This document shows, in pieces, positions 1 through 12,481 of a stretch of 64,000 nucleotides of DNA; position 1 is the stretch's first letter, and every line of letters begins with the position of its first letter. The DNA is from Edaphochlamys debaryana (Eukaryota > Chlorophyta > Chlorophyceae > Chlamydomonadales). The stretch is taken from contig JAEHOE010000056.1 of the NCBI GenBank assembly GCA_016858145.1, forward strand, positions 662,163 through 726,162, written 5' to 3'. Below the pieces are notes generated by a model. It had not been told where the DNA came from. It saw nothing but the letters and a program-made list of their open reading frames with translations, and did not search any database. The translations under genes were made by a program, and so were the position numbers.

Positions 1-3000
1 TCGCTGCCCACCATCTCCACGCTGTCCAGGTCGGGGCTGTTGAAGCCAAGGCCCATCCAGTCGGTGGGCGGCAGCGCGCCCTGCAGCGTCATGCGCACAA
101 AGCCAGCGGTGGCCACGTCATCGCTGTCGAGCTGCGTGTAGAACGGGCGGGGGGCCGGGCGCAGAAGGTGGGGTAAAAGCCAGCGAGTGCTTCCCAGGTA
201 AGAGGCCCGGCCTTTCTTGCTGCCCTGAAGTGCATGGCATCAGAGATCCCTGTGTACGACACTGTACGGCAGGGCGTATGCCGCATGCAACATGCCGTAT
301 GCTCACCGTCCAGTAGACGTTCATGACGCCAGGCTGCAGCTCGCGGCAGTTGACCATGGTGTCAGTCATGGCGTCCGGCAGGCGGTTGGGCAGAGCAGGC
401 GCTTGGGCGGCGGGGACCAGCTCCACGTGCCCTAGGTCGGCAGACACGTGCGTGCACCTGGGGACGGATGGGGCAAGGGCAAGGGCAAGGACATTCAGGG
501 GGGAGGTGGCGCACCCAGGCACATGCGCTGGCATGCGCATGTGTGGGCGGGAAGGGCCGGCCCGGTTGCACAGGTGCAGGCGCATGTCGCACACGCCTCA
601 TGGATGGGAAGGAGCCCAGCCCAGCTCTCACCAGGCGCTCACGGCCTTGCACGTCTCCCACGTCAGGCCCTCCTTGAGCTCCAGGACCAACTGCGGCAGC
701 GGGCGGTGTGCGATGGGCAAAAGTTAAGTGGAGCTGTTATGAGGCATTCACAACAGGTGAGAAGGCGTTGCGGCAGCCGCTAGAGAGGAGAGCGGCTTGA
801 GAGCCAAGCAACGTGTGCGCACACGCCATACATGCACCGACCGTGCGGTAGCCGTTGCTGACATCAGAGAAGAGCCAGTCGTTTGCGGCCGAGCCCGAAC
901 TGCGTCAAACACACAGGGGGGCAAGCGAGGAAGTCCAGATCGAAACGCGAGGGCTTCCGTAACTGTAAGCACTACACAGGGGACATGCTACCCATGCTAC
1001 CCATGCAGGCAAGCCAGCGGGCCGCCGCCAGTGAAGAGCTAAGAGGGGGCTCCCCAGGACTGACCTGAAGGCCGAGGTGGACGATCCGCACCACCAGTAT
1101 GTGGCAGGGGCCTGGCCGTCGTAGCTGCGGTGGATGGGAGGGGCCATGGAAGAATTGAGCGCGTTGAAGGATAGCAGGGAGGCCCCCAGCCTCCCCGCCC
1201 GCCCCTCTGCCTAATTAACGCTCGCGCCCCGTGACCCCTGGCTAGGCACACGCGCGCGCCGGTCCCCAGCCGTCCAACAGGCTCAGGGCAGAGCGGCGTG
1301 GGCAAGTACCCCGTGGGGCGAATCCCCTGTGGGGGGTCCCGACGGGTCCTAGCAGCAGGGGTCCGCAGTAGACTCACGAGAACATGGACACTTTGAAGGT
1401 GCAGTCATCGAGGACCTCGAAGTCTCCGCCGATCTGTGGAGAGCAAAGCAAAGGGAGATTCAGCCTCAACAAATTGAGGGGGCACGGAGCGCCACGCAAC
1501 CGAACGGACGCGGCATATCTGCAGGCTCGCACCTGGTGTTCCCCGTTGACGATAGGGCCCTTGAAGCCCACGTAAGCGCTCGTCTTGCTGTGGCCGCAGC
1601 GGCTGGCCGCAGCGGGCGGCTGGGCGGCGGGGGCCAGCTCCACGTGCCCTAGGTCGGCAGACACGTGCGTGCACCTGGGGGCAGCGGACAAGGGCGAAGG
1701 CAAAGCCAATCAGGGGGAGTGGGGCACCGGGGCACATGCGCTGGCGTGCGCGTGTGTGGGCGGGAAGGGCCGGCCCGGTTGCACAGGTGCAGGCGCATGT
1801 CACACACGCCTCATGGGAAGTCGCCCAGCCCAGGGCTACTCACCAGGCGCTCACGGCCTTGCACATCTCCCACGTCAGGCCCTCCTTGAGCTCCAGGACC
1901 AACTGCGGCAGCGGGCGGCGGGCATCCGGGCTAAGCGGGACAAGTGATGAGGCATTTGCAAAAGCAGGGGAGTCTGACAGGCCAAGCCACGTGCACACAC
2001 AGGCCCAGGCCACGCCCCCACCGTTTGGCTGCCGTCGCTGACGCCAGTGAACAGCCAGTCGTTGGCGGCTGAGCCCGAGCTGCGTCGAAACACACAGGGG
2101 GGCGCGGGAGTGGGAGAGGGGTTCAGCACGGGCTGGCAGAAGGAGGGGAGAGAGGGGTCGAGGAACCGGGAGCCCCGCAAAGGGGCGGGCGAGGCACGCG
2201 GGGGCAAGTGACCCCATACGCCAGCGCACACAACCATCTATTAGCGGACGCCGATGGTTGAGAGCTAAGGGTTTCGCTAGCAGAACTGACCTGAAGGCTG
2301 AGGTGGACGATCCGCACCACCAGTATGTGGCAGGGGCCTGGCCGTCGTAGCTGCGGTGGATGGGGGGGCGAGGACGGATGGGGTTAATCAGCTGTCATAC
2401 CGCCTCAGGGCAGGGGGGGGAGCGGGCAGAGTGGGGCGGGTCCCGTGGGGCCCCAAAGGGTCCCGCCGAGTCCAATCCCCGAACTCACGTGAAGTTCGAC
2501 ACCTGGAAGGTGCAGTCGTCCAGGACCTCAAACTCCCCACCGATCTGCGGAGGGCATAAGAAGACGTGCTCAGCCTCAACGCAGCAAGAGACGTCGGACT
2601 GACGGCGGTACGTATTCATAAACCCGGGACACGAGCAACGTTCCCCACCCTCACCTGGTGTTCCCCGTTGACGATAGGGCCCTTGAAGCCCACGATAGCG
2701 CTCGTCTTGCTGTGGCCGCAGCGGCTGGCCGCAGCGGGCGGCTGGGCGGCGGGGGCCAGCTCCACGTGGCCCAGGTCGGCAGACACGTGCGTGCACCTGG
2801 GGACGGATGGGGCAAGGGCGAAGGCAAAGCCAATCAGGGGGAGTGGGGCACCGGGGCACATGCGCTGGCATGCGCGTGTGTGGGCGGGAAGGGCCGGCCC
2901 GGTTGCACAGGTGCAGGCGCATGTCACACACGCCTCATGGGAAGTCGCCCAGCCCAGGGCTACTCACCAGGCGCTCACGGCCTTGCACATCTCCCACGTC

Positions 3001-6000
3001 AGGCCCTCCTTGAGCTCCAGGACCAACTGCGGCAGCGGGCGGCGGGCATCCGGGCTAAGCGGGACAAGTGATGAGGCATTTGCAAAAGCAGGGGAGTCTG
3101 ACAGGCCAAGCCACGTGCACACACAGGCCCAGGCCACGCCCCCACCGTTTGGCTGCCGTCGCTGACGCCAGTGAACAGCCAGTCGTTGGCGGCTGAGCCC
3201 GAGCTGCGTCGAAACACACAGGGGGGCGCAGGAGTGGGAGAGGGGTTCAGCACGGGCTGGCAGAAGGAGGGAGGAGAGCTCGAGGAACCGGGAGCCCCGC
3301 AAAGGGGCGGGCGAGGCACGCGGGGGCAAGTGACCCCATACGCCAGCGCACACAACAAACTATCAGCGGACGCCGATGGTTGAGAGCTAGGGGGTCTCGC
3401 TAGCGGAACTGACCTGAAGGCAGAGGTGGACGATCCGCACCACCAGTATGTGGCAGGGGCCTGGCCGTCGTAGCTGCGGTAAGGGGGGGGCAAGGACGGA
3501 TGGGGTCAATCAGCTGTCCAACCGCCTCCGGGCAGGGGGGCGAGCGGGTAGAGTGGGGCGGGTCCCGTGGGGCCCCAAAGGGTCCCGCCGAGTCCAATCC
3601 CCGAACTCACGTGAAGTTCGACACCTGGAAGGTGCAGTCGTCCAGGACCTCAAACTCTCCACCGATCTGCGGAGGGCATAAGAAGACGTGCTCAGCCTCA
3701 ACGCAGCAAGAGACGTCGGACTGACGGCGGTACGTATTCATAAACCCGGGACACGAGCAACGTTCCCCACCCTCACCTGGTGTTCCCCGTTGACGATAGG
3801 GCCCTTGAAGCCCACGATAGCGCTCGTCTTGCTGTGGCCGCAGCGGCTGGCCGCAGCGGGCGGCTGGGCGGCGGGGGCCAGCTCCACGTGGCCCAGGTCG
3901 GCAGACACGTGCGTGCACCTGGGGACGGATGGGGCAAGGGCGAAGGCAAAGCCAATCAGGGGGAGTGGGGCACCGGGGCACATGCGCTGGCATGCGCGTG
4001 TGTGGGCGGGAAGGGCCGGCCCGGTTGCACAGGTGCAGGCGCATGTCACACACGCCTCATGGGAAGTCGCCCAGCCCAGGGCTACTCACCAGGCGCTCAC
4101 GGCCTTGCACATCTCCCACGTCAGGCCCTCCTTGAGCTCCAGGACCAACTGCGGCAGCGGGCGGCGGGCATCCGGGCTAAGCGGGACAAGTGATGAGGCA
4201 TTTGCAAAAGCAGGGGAGTCTGACAGGCCAAGCCACGTGCACACACAGGCCCAGGCCACGCCCCCACCGTTTGGCTGCCGTCGCTGACGCCAGTGAACAG
4301 CCAGTCGTTGGCGGCTGAGCCCGAGCTGCGTCGAAACACACAGGGGGGCGCGGGAGTGGGAGAGGGGTTCAGCACGGGCTGGCAGAAGGAGGGAGGAGAG
4401 CTCGAGGAACCGGGAGCCCCGCAAAGGGGCGGGCGAGGCACGCGGGGGCAAGTGACCCCATACGCCAGCGCACACAACAAACTATCAGCGGACGCCGATG
4501 GTTGAGAGCTAGGGGGTCTCGCTAGCGGAACTGACCTGAAGGCAGAGGTGGACGATCCGCACCACCAGTATGTGGCAGGGGCCTGGCCGTCGTAGCTGCG
4601 GTGGATGGGGGGGCGAGGACGGATGGGGTCAATCAGCTGTACAACCGCCTCCGGGCAGGGGGGCGAGCGGGTAGAGAGGGGCAGGTCCCGTGGGGCCCCA
4701 AAGGGTCCCGCCGAGTCCAATCCCCGAACTCACGTGAAGTTCGACACCTGGAAGGTGCAGTCGTCCAGGACCTCAAACTCTCCACCGATCTGCGGAGGGC
4801 ATAAGAAGGCGTGCTCAGCCTCAACGCAGCAAGAGACGTCGGACTGACGGCGGTACGTATTCATAAACCCGGGACACGAGCAACGTTCCCCACCCTCACC
4901 TGGTGTTCCCCGTTGACGATAGGGCCCTTGAAGCCCACGTAAGCGCTCGTCTTGCTGTGGCCGCAGCGGCTGGCAGCGGGCGGCTGGGCGGCGGGGGCCA
5001 GCTCCACGTGGCCCAGGTCGGCAGACACGTGCGTGCACCTGGGGGCAGCGGACAAGGGCAAGGGAAAAGCCAGTCAGGGGGAGTGGGGCACCGGGGCACA
5101 TGCGCTGGCATGCGCGTGTGTGGGCGGGAAGGGCCGGCCCGGTTGCACAGGTGCAGGCGCATGTCACACACGCCTCATGGGAAGTCGCCCAGCCCAGGGC
5201 TACTCACCAGGCGCTCACGGCCTTGCACATCTCCCACGTCAGGCCCTCCTTGAGCTCCAGGACCAACTGCGGCAGCGGGCGGCGGGCATCCGGGCTAAGC
5301 GGGACAAGTGATGAGGCATTTGCAAAAGCAGGGGAGTCTGACAGGCCAAGCCACGTGCACACACAGGCCCAGGCCACGCCCCCACCGTTTGGCTGCCGTC
5401 GCTGACGCCAGTGAACAGCCAGTCGTTGGCGGCTGAGCCCGAGCTGCGTCGAAACACACAGGGGGGCGCAGGAGTGGGAGAGGGGTTCAGCACGGGCTGG
5501 CAGAAGGAGGGAGGAGAGATCGAGGAACCGGGAGCCCCGCAAAGGGGCGGGCGAGGCACGCGGGGGCAAGTGACCCCATACGCCAGCGCACACAACAAAC
5601 TATCAGCGGACGCCGATGGTTGAGAGCTAGGGGGTCTCGCTAGCGGAACTGACCTGAAGGCTGAGGTGGACGATCCGCACCACCAGTATGTGGCAGGGGC
5701 CTGGCCGTCGTAGCTGCGGTAAGGGGGGGGCAAGGACGGATGGGGTCAATCAGCTGTCCAACCGCCTCCGGGCAGGGGGGCGAGCGGGTAGAGTGGGGCG
5801 GGTCCCGTGGGGCCCCAAAGGGTCCCGCCGAGTCCAATCCCCGAACTCACGTGAAGTTCGACACCTGGAAGGTGCAGTCGTCCAGGACCTCAAACTCTCC
5901 ACCGATCTGCGGAGGGCATAAGAAGACGTGCTCAGCCTCAACGCAGCAAGAGACGTCGGACTGACGGCGGTACGTATTCATAAACCCGGGACACGAGCAA

Positions 6001-9000
6001 CGTTCCCCACCCTCACCTGGTGTTCCCCGTTGACGATAGGGCCCTTGAAGCCCACGTAAGCGCTCGTCTTGCTGTGGCCGCAGCGGCTGGCCGCAGCGGG
6101 CGGCTGGGCGGCGGGGGCCAGCTCCACGTGGCCCAGGTCGGCAGACACGTGCGTGCACCTGGGGACGGATGGGGCAAGGGCGAAGGCAAAGCCAATCAGG
6201 GGGAGTGGGGCACCGGGGCACATGCGCTGGCATGCGCGTGTGTGGGCGGGAAGGGCCGGCCCGGTTGCACAGGTGCAGGCGCATGTCACACACGCCTCAT
6301 GGGAAGTCGCCCAGCCCAGGGCTACTCACCAGGCGCTCACGGCCTTGCACATCTCCCACGTCAGGCCCTCCTTGAGCTCCAGGACCAACTGCGGCAGCGG
6401 GCGGCGGGCATCCGGGCTAAGCGGGACAAGTGATGAGGCATTTGCAAAAGCAGGGGAGTCTGACAGGCCAAGCCACGTGCACACACAGGCCCAGGCCACG
6501 CCCCCACCGTTTGGCTGCCGTCGCTGACGCCAGTGAACAGCCAGTCGTTGGCGGCTGAGCCCGAGCTGCGTCGAAACACACAGGGGGGCGCGGGAGTGGG
6601 AGAGGGGTTCAGCACGGGCTGGCAGAAGGAGGGAGGAGAGCTCGAGGAACCGGGAGCCCCGCAAAGGGGCGGGCGAGGCACGCGGGGGCAAGTGACCCCA
6701 TACGCCAGCGCACACAACAAACTATCAGCGGACGCCGATGGTTGAGAGCTAGGGGGTCTCGCTAGCGGAACTGACCTGAAGGCAGAGGTGGACGATCCGC
6801 ACCACCAGTATGTGGCAGGGGCCTGGCCGTCGTAGCTGCGGTGGATGGGGGGGCGAGGACGGATGGGGTCAATCAGCTGTACAACCGCCTCCGGGCAGGG
6901 GGGCGAGCGGGTAGAGAGGGGCAGGTCCCGTGGGGCCCCAAAGGGTCCCGCCGAGTCCAATCCCCGAACTCACGTGAAGTTCGACACCTGGAAGGTGCAG
7001 TCGTCCAGGACCTCAAACTCTCCACCGATCTGCGGAGGGCATAAGAAGGCGTGCTCAGCCTCAACGCAGCAAGAGACGTCGGACTGACGGCGGTACGTAT
7101 TCATAAACCCGGGACACGAGCAACGTTCCCCACCCTCACCTGGTGTTCCCCGTTGACGATAGGGCCCTTGAAGCCCACGTAAGCGCTCGTCTTGCTGTGG
7201 CCGCAGCGGCTGGCAGCGGGCGGCTGGGCGGCGGGGGCCAGCTCCACGTGGCCCAGGTCGGCAGACACGTGCGTGCACCTGGGGGCAGCGGACAAGGGCA
7301 AGGGAAAAGCCAGTCAGGGGGAGTGGGGCACCGGGGCACATGCGCTGGCATGCGCGTGTGTGGGCGGGAAGGGCCGGCCCGGTTGCACAGGTGCAGGCGC
7401 ATGTCACACACGCCTCATGGGAAGTCGCCCAGCCCAGGGCTACTCACCAGGCGCTCACGGCCTTGCACATCTCCCACGTCAGGCCCTCCTTGAGCTCCAG
7501 GACCAACTGCGGCAGCGGGCGGCGGGCATCCGGGCTAAGCGGGACAAGTGATGAGGCATTTGCAAAAGCAGGGGAGTCTGACAGGCCAAGCCACGTGCAC
7601 ACACAGGCCCAGGCCACGCCCCCACCGTTTGGCTGCCGTCGCTGACGCCAGTGAACAGCCAGTCGTTGGCGGCCGAGCCCGAGCTGCGGCCAAGCACACA
7701 GGGGGGCGCGGGAGTGGGAGAGGGGTTCAGCACGGGCTGGCAGAAGGAGGGGAGAGAGAGAGCTCGAGGAACCGGGAGCCCCGCAAAGGGGCGGGCGAGG
7801 CACGCGGGGGCAAGTGACCCCATACGCCAGCGCACACAACCATCTATTAGCGGACGCCGATGGTTGAGAGCTAAGGGTTTCGCTAGCAGAACTGACCTGA
7901 AGGCTGAGGTGGACGATCCGCACCACCAGTATGTGGCAGGGGCCTGGCCGTCGTAGCTGCGGTGGATGGGGGGGCGAGGACGGATGGGGTTAATCAGCTG
8001 TCATACCGCCTCAGGGCAGGGGGGGGAGCGGGCAGAGTGGGGCGGGTCCCGTGGGGCCCCAAAGGGTCCCGCCGAGTCCAATCCCCGAACTCACGTGAAG
8101 TTCGACACCTGGAAGGTGCAGTCGTCCAGGACCTCAAACTCCCCACCGATCTGCGGAGGGCATAAGAAGACGTGCTCAGCCTCAACGCAGCAAGAGACGT
8201 CGGACTGACGGCGGTACGTATTCATAAACCCGGGACACGAGCAACGTTCCCCACCCTCACCTGGTGTTCCCCGTTGACGATAGGGCCCTTGAAGCCCACG
8301 TAAGCGCTCGTCTTGCTGTGGCCGCAGCGGCTGGCCGCAGCGGGCGGCTGGGCGGCGGGGGCCAGCTCCACGTGGCCCAGGTCGGCAGACACGTGCGTGC
8401 ACCTGGGGACGGATGGGGCAAGGGCGAAGGCAAAGCCAATCAGGGGGAGTGGGGCACCGGGGCACATGCGCTGGCATGCGCGTGTGTGGGCGGGAAGGGC
8501 CGGCCCGGTTGCACAGGTGCAGGCGCATGTCACACACGCCTCATGGGAAGTCGCCCAGCCCAGGGCTACTCACCAGGCGCTCACGGCCTTGCACATCTCC
8601 CACGTCAGGCCCTCCTTGAGCTCCAGGACCAACTGCGGCAGCGGGCGGCGGGCATCCGGGCTAAGCGGGACAAGTGATGAGGCATTTGCAAGTGCAGGGG
8701 AGTCTGACAGGCCAAGCCACGTGCACACACAGGCCCAGGCCACGCCCCCACCGTTTGGCTGCCGTCGCTGACGCCAGTGAACAGCCAGTCGTTGGCGGCT
8801 GAGCCCGAGCTGCGTCGAAACACACAGGGGGGCGCAGGAGTGGGAGAGGGGTTCAGCACGGGCTGGCAGAAGGAGGGGAGAGAGAGGTCGAGGAACCGGG
8901 AGCCCCGCAAAGGGGCGGGCGAGGCACGCGGGGGCAAGTGAGCCCATACGCCAGCGCACACAACCATCTATTAGCGGACGCCGATGGTTGAGAGCTAAGG

Positions 9001-11842
9001 GTTTCGCTAGCAGAACTGACCTGAAGGCTGAGGTGGACGATCCGCACCACCAGTATGTGGCAGGGGCCTGGCCGTCGTAGCTGCGGTGGATGGGGGGGCG
9101 AGGACGGATGGGGTTAATCAGCTGTCATACCGCCTCAGGGCAGGGGGGGGAGCGGGCAGAGTGGGGCGGGTCCCGTGGGGCCCCAAAGGGTCCCGCCGAG
9201 TCCAATCCCCGAACTCACGTGAAGTTCGACACCTGGAAGGTGCAGTCGTCCAGGACCTCAAACTCCCCACCGATCTGCGGAGGGCATAAGAAGACGTGCT
9301 CAGCCTCAACGCAGCAAGAGACGTCGGACTGACGGCGGTACGTATTCATAAACCCGGGACACGAGCAACGTTCCCCACCCTCACCTGGTGTTCCCCGTTG
9401 ACGATAGGGCCCTTGAAGCCCACGTAAGCGCTCGTCTTGCTGTGGCCGCAGCGGCTGGCCGCAGCGGGCGGCTGGGCGGCGGGGGCCAGCTCCACGTGGC
9501 CCAGGTCGGCAGACACGTGCGTGCACCTGGGGACGGATGGGGCAAGGGCGAAGGCAAAGCCAATCAGGGGGAGTGGGGCACCGGGGCACATGCGCTGGCA
9601 TGCGCGTGTGTGGGCGGGAAGGGCCGGCCCGGTTGCACAGGTGCAGGCGCATGTCACACACGCCTCATGGGAAGTCGCCCAGCCCAGGGCTACTCACCAG
9701 GCGCTCACGGCCTTGCACATCTCCCACGTCAGGCCCTCCTTGAGCTCCAGGACCAACTGCGGCAGCGGGCGGCGGGCATCCGGGCTAAGCGGGACAAGTG
9801 ATGAGGCATTTGCAAGTGCAGGGGAGTCTGACAGGCCAAGCCACGTGCACACACAGGCCCAGGCCACGCCCCCACCGTTTGGCTGCCGTCGCTGACGCCA
9901 GTGAACAGCCAGTCGTTGGCGGCTGAGCCCGAGCTGCGTCGAAACACACAGGGGGGCGCAGGAGTGGGAGAGGGGTTCAGCACGGGCTGGCAGAAGGAGG
10001 GGAGAGAGAGGTCGAGGAACCGGGAGCCCCGCAAAGGGGCGGGCGAGGCACGCGGGGGCAAGTGAGCCCATACGCCAGCGCACACAACCATCTATTAGCG
10101 GACGCCGATGGTTGAGAGCTAAGGGTTTCGCTAGCAGAACTGACCTGAAGGCTGAGGTGGACGATCCGCACCACCAGTATGTGGCAGGGGCCTGGCCGTC
10201 GTAGCTGCGGTGGATGGGGGGGCGAGGACGGATGGGGTTAATCAGCTGTCATACCGCCTCAGGGCAGGGGGGGGAGCGGGCAGAGTGGGGCGGGTCCCGT
10301 GGGGCCCCAAAGGGTCCCGCCGAGTCCAATCCCCGAACTCACGTGAAGTTCGACACCTGGAAGGTGCAGTCGTCCAGGACCTCAAACTCCCCACCGATCT
10401 GCGGAGGGCATAAGAAGACGTGCTCAGCCTCAACGCAGCAAGAGACGTCGGACTGACGGCGGTACGTATTCATAAACCCGGGACACGAGCAACGTTCCCC
10501 ACCCTCACCTGGTGTTCCCCGTTGACGATAGGGCCCTTGAAGCCCACGTAAGCGCTCGTCTTGCTGTGGCCGCAGCGGCTGGCCGCAGCGGGCGGCTGGG
10601 CGGCGGGGGCCAGCTCCACGTGGCCCAGGTCGGCAGACACGTGCGTGCACCTGGGGACGGATGGGGCAAGGGCGAAGGCAAAGCCAATCAGGGGGAGTGG
10701 GGCACCGGGGCACATGCGCTGGCATGCGCGTGTGTGGGCGGGAAGGGCCGGCCCGGTTGCACAGGTGCAGGCGCATGTCACACACGCCTCATGGGAAGTC
10801 GCCCAGCCCAGGGCTACTCACCAGGCGCTCACGGCCTTGCACATCTCCCACGTCAGGCCCTCCTTGAGCTCCAGGACCAACTGCGGCAGCGGGCGGCGGG
10901 CATCCGGGCCCAGTGGGACGGACGTGTAATGAGGCACCCCACAACAGCACAAGCCGCATGCCGCCGGTAGCTGCTTGAGAAGGGGAGCTGGAGGGGCAAT
11001 CGACGTGCACGCCCAGGCCACGCCCCCACCGTTTGGCTGCCGTCGCTGACGCCAGTGAACAGCCAGTCGTTGGCGGCCGAGCCCGAGCTGCGGCCAAGCA
11101 CAATGGGGGGCAGGCGCGGAACGGGAAGGGAACGGAGAGGGGTTCAGCACGGGTTGGCAAAGAACGGCACTGAGAGCTCGAGGAACTAGGAGCCCCGCAA
11201 AGGGCCGGGCGAGGTGTGCGGGGGCGTGTGACAGTCCCACACCCGGCCCGAGCGCACAACGCTAAGCGGCCGCCGCCAGTTGGCCGATGGCGGGGCTCCC
11301 CAGGACTGACCTGAAGGCTGAGGTGGACGATCCGCACCACCAGTATGTGGCAGGGGCCTGGCCGTCGTAGCTGCGGTGGATGGGGACAGCGGGAGTGTGG
11401 AGGTCATTAGCCGTCCAACCGCCTCAGGGCAAGGGGGTGCATGCCCCTTGGATGGGGCAGGTCCCGTGGGGCCCCGAAGGGTCCCGCCGAGCCCAATCCC
11501 CGAACTCACGTGAAGTTGGACACCTGGAAAGTGCAGTCGTCCAGGACCTCAAACTCCCCACCGATCTGCGGGCAAAGCATTGGGAATCTCAGCCTCCAAG
11601 CAACGAGCGGACGCACGAGGAGGTCCGCGAGGAAAGATGTACACATGTACACGCCCAAAACAACGTGGCGTCGCAGCTTTGCCGACTCGGACCTGGTGCT
11701 CTGTGTTGACGAGCGGTCCCTTGAAGCCTACGTAAGCACTCGTCTTGCTGTTGCCGCATCGACTTGCCGCCCCAACGTCGCGCATGTTGATCAAGACCGC
11801 GAGAGCCGCTAGGACGGGCAGCAAGCATCTTAAGGGCGCCAT
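1..11842 (-). CDS. Secreted protein with ten tandem DM13 domains followed by a DOMON domain (3' end outside window)
   Basis: The start is the ATG at 11842, giving a signal peptide beginning MAPLRCLLPVLAALAVL. The start of the paralogue at 27742 has the same layout. Ten DM13 units follow, at 11842-10822, 10650-9698, 9526-8574, 8402-7448, 7278-6330, 6158-5208, 5038-4090, 3918-2968, 2796-1844 and 1674-632. Each unit has five exons. In the second these are 10650-10509, 10398-10343, 10204-10145, 9933-9876 and 9756-9698, with motifs CGHSKTSAYVGF, VLDDCTF, YDGQAPATYWWC, ANDWLFTGVS and LTWEMCKAVSAW. The DOMON domain starts in exons 457-307 (GVMNVYWT) and 131-<1 (DWMGLGF, EMVGSD). About 1,344 codons join without a stop across 52 visible exons. 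DM13 and DOMON domains are extracellular redox or ligand-binding modules in Skeletor-type and plant DM13-DOMON proteins. The substrate is unknown. The missing 3' part probably resembles the gene at 18581-27742. Confidence 0.86.
632..11842 (-). repeat. Ten-unit coding tandem array (~1.12 kb unit, one DM13 domain each)
   Basis: The unit recurs every 1,118-1,124 bp, introns included. The eight internal units (1844-10650) are almost identical in exons and introns, while the outermost two are more diverged. Exons of 142, 56, 60, 58 and 59 nt add up to 375 nt (125 codons), so each extra unit keeps the frame. Units at 7278 and 5038 lack one codon (372 nt). The intron joining units is phase 2 at every boundary, so any whole-unit gain or loss stays in frame. 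Confidence 0.95.
3400..7660 (-). repeat. Higher-order 2,240 bp dimer inside the DM13 array
   Basis: Two neighbouring units were copied together: about 3400-5640 matches about 5640-7660 at a spacing of 2,240 bp. Shared private variants include a one-codon deletion in the first exon of units at 5038 and 7278, and a GTAGAGAGGGGCAGG variant at about 4670 and 6910. Separately, the units starting at 10650, 9526 and 8402 repeat at 1,124 bp and look identical over long stretches. Confidence 0.85.
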
Positions 11843-12481
11843 GATAACAGCGACTTCAGCGAGTTGTGTCGAATGCACGCAAAGCCAGGGCCCTCAAATA
11901 GTTCAAGCCCTCGTAGGTCGAAACCGGCGGTTGCGAAACGGTTGCCTCGTATATACGACTCGACACTTCACCAGTAGAGTGCCCAGTGCGACATACATAC
12001 ATTTCCCCGCCCCGCCGACGCGAGATATCTACGAAGTTGGTATATTGATAGCACGAACTCGTGAAAGAGGCAGGGGGCACAAATCTGATGCGACACGCGC
12101 ACGGGTACCGAGGGCGGCACGCGATGCACGCGCCCAGTCGCCCGACATACCAGCGTGTAGCTGGGGGCACGAGTCGTTCGCAAAATCGTAACACCTCGCT
12201 CCCGCCCCAAAGTAGGGCCCCGATCGACTAGAAAGCTACAGAAAGTATAGAGTCTCAGAAACAACGTTCGGTGTCACCAGTATCCGCGCATAGTTCCTTG
12301 GTGTCTGACTGCTCACACCACGCTGGTTGTTCAACAAGCGCCTACAGCGTTCAGAAGAGATTTGCATTAGCAACAACAAGCTCGCATGCCCTAGCTGTTC
12401 TATACCCAGAACGTAACTTAGCGCTGTGGCGGTCGCTCCACGCAGCAGCCTTTGGACCGAGTGACAAGCACATCGTGCCAC
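11843..12481. other. Intergenic: promoter side of the ten-DM13 gene, then the 3' side of the kinase remnant
   Basis: No gene is supported here. Part of it resembles the region upstream of the paralogue at 27743-28110, for example CCGACGCGAGATATCTACGA near 12015 against CCGACGCGAGACAATCTACG near 27957. This indicates that promoter DNA was duplicated along with the gene. Confidence 0.6.
11948..11957 (-). promoter_or_regulatory. Probable TATA element of the ten-DM13 gene
   Basis: The palindrome CGTATATACG lies about 105-115 bp upstream of the ATG at 11842. The paralogue carries a similar CGTATATA about 95 bp upstream of its own ATG. The spacing would allow a 5' UTR of roughly 70-80 nt. This is a sequence-only prediction. 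Confidence 0.42.

Noticed and set aside
2566..4287. Long plus-strand open frames (up to 199 codons) repeated through the array
   Set aside because: They run antisense to the DM13 exons and recur only because the DNA repeats. They cross the introns and splice sites of the minus-strand gene and have no domain of their own.
632..11842. CRISPR array or rDNA-type repeat
   Set aside because: The unit is 1.12 kb and contains five spliced coding exons. There are no short direct repeats with unique spacers and no rRNA sequence.
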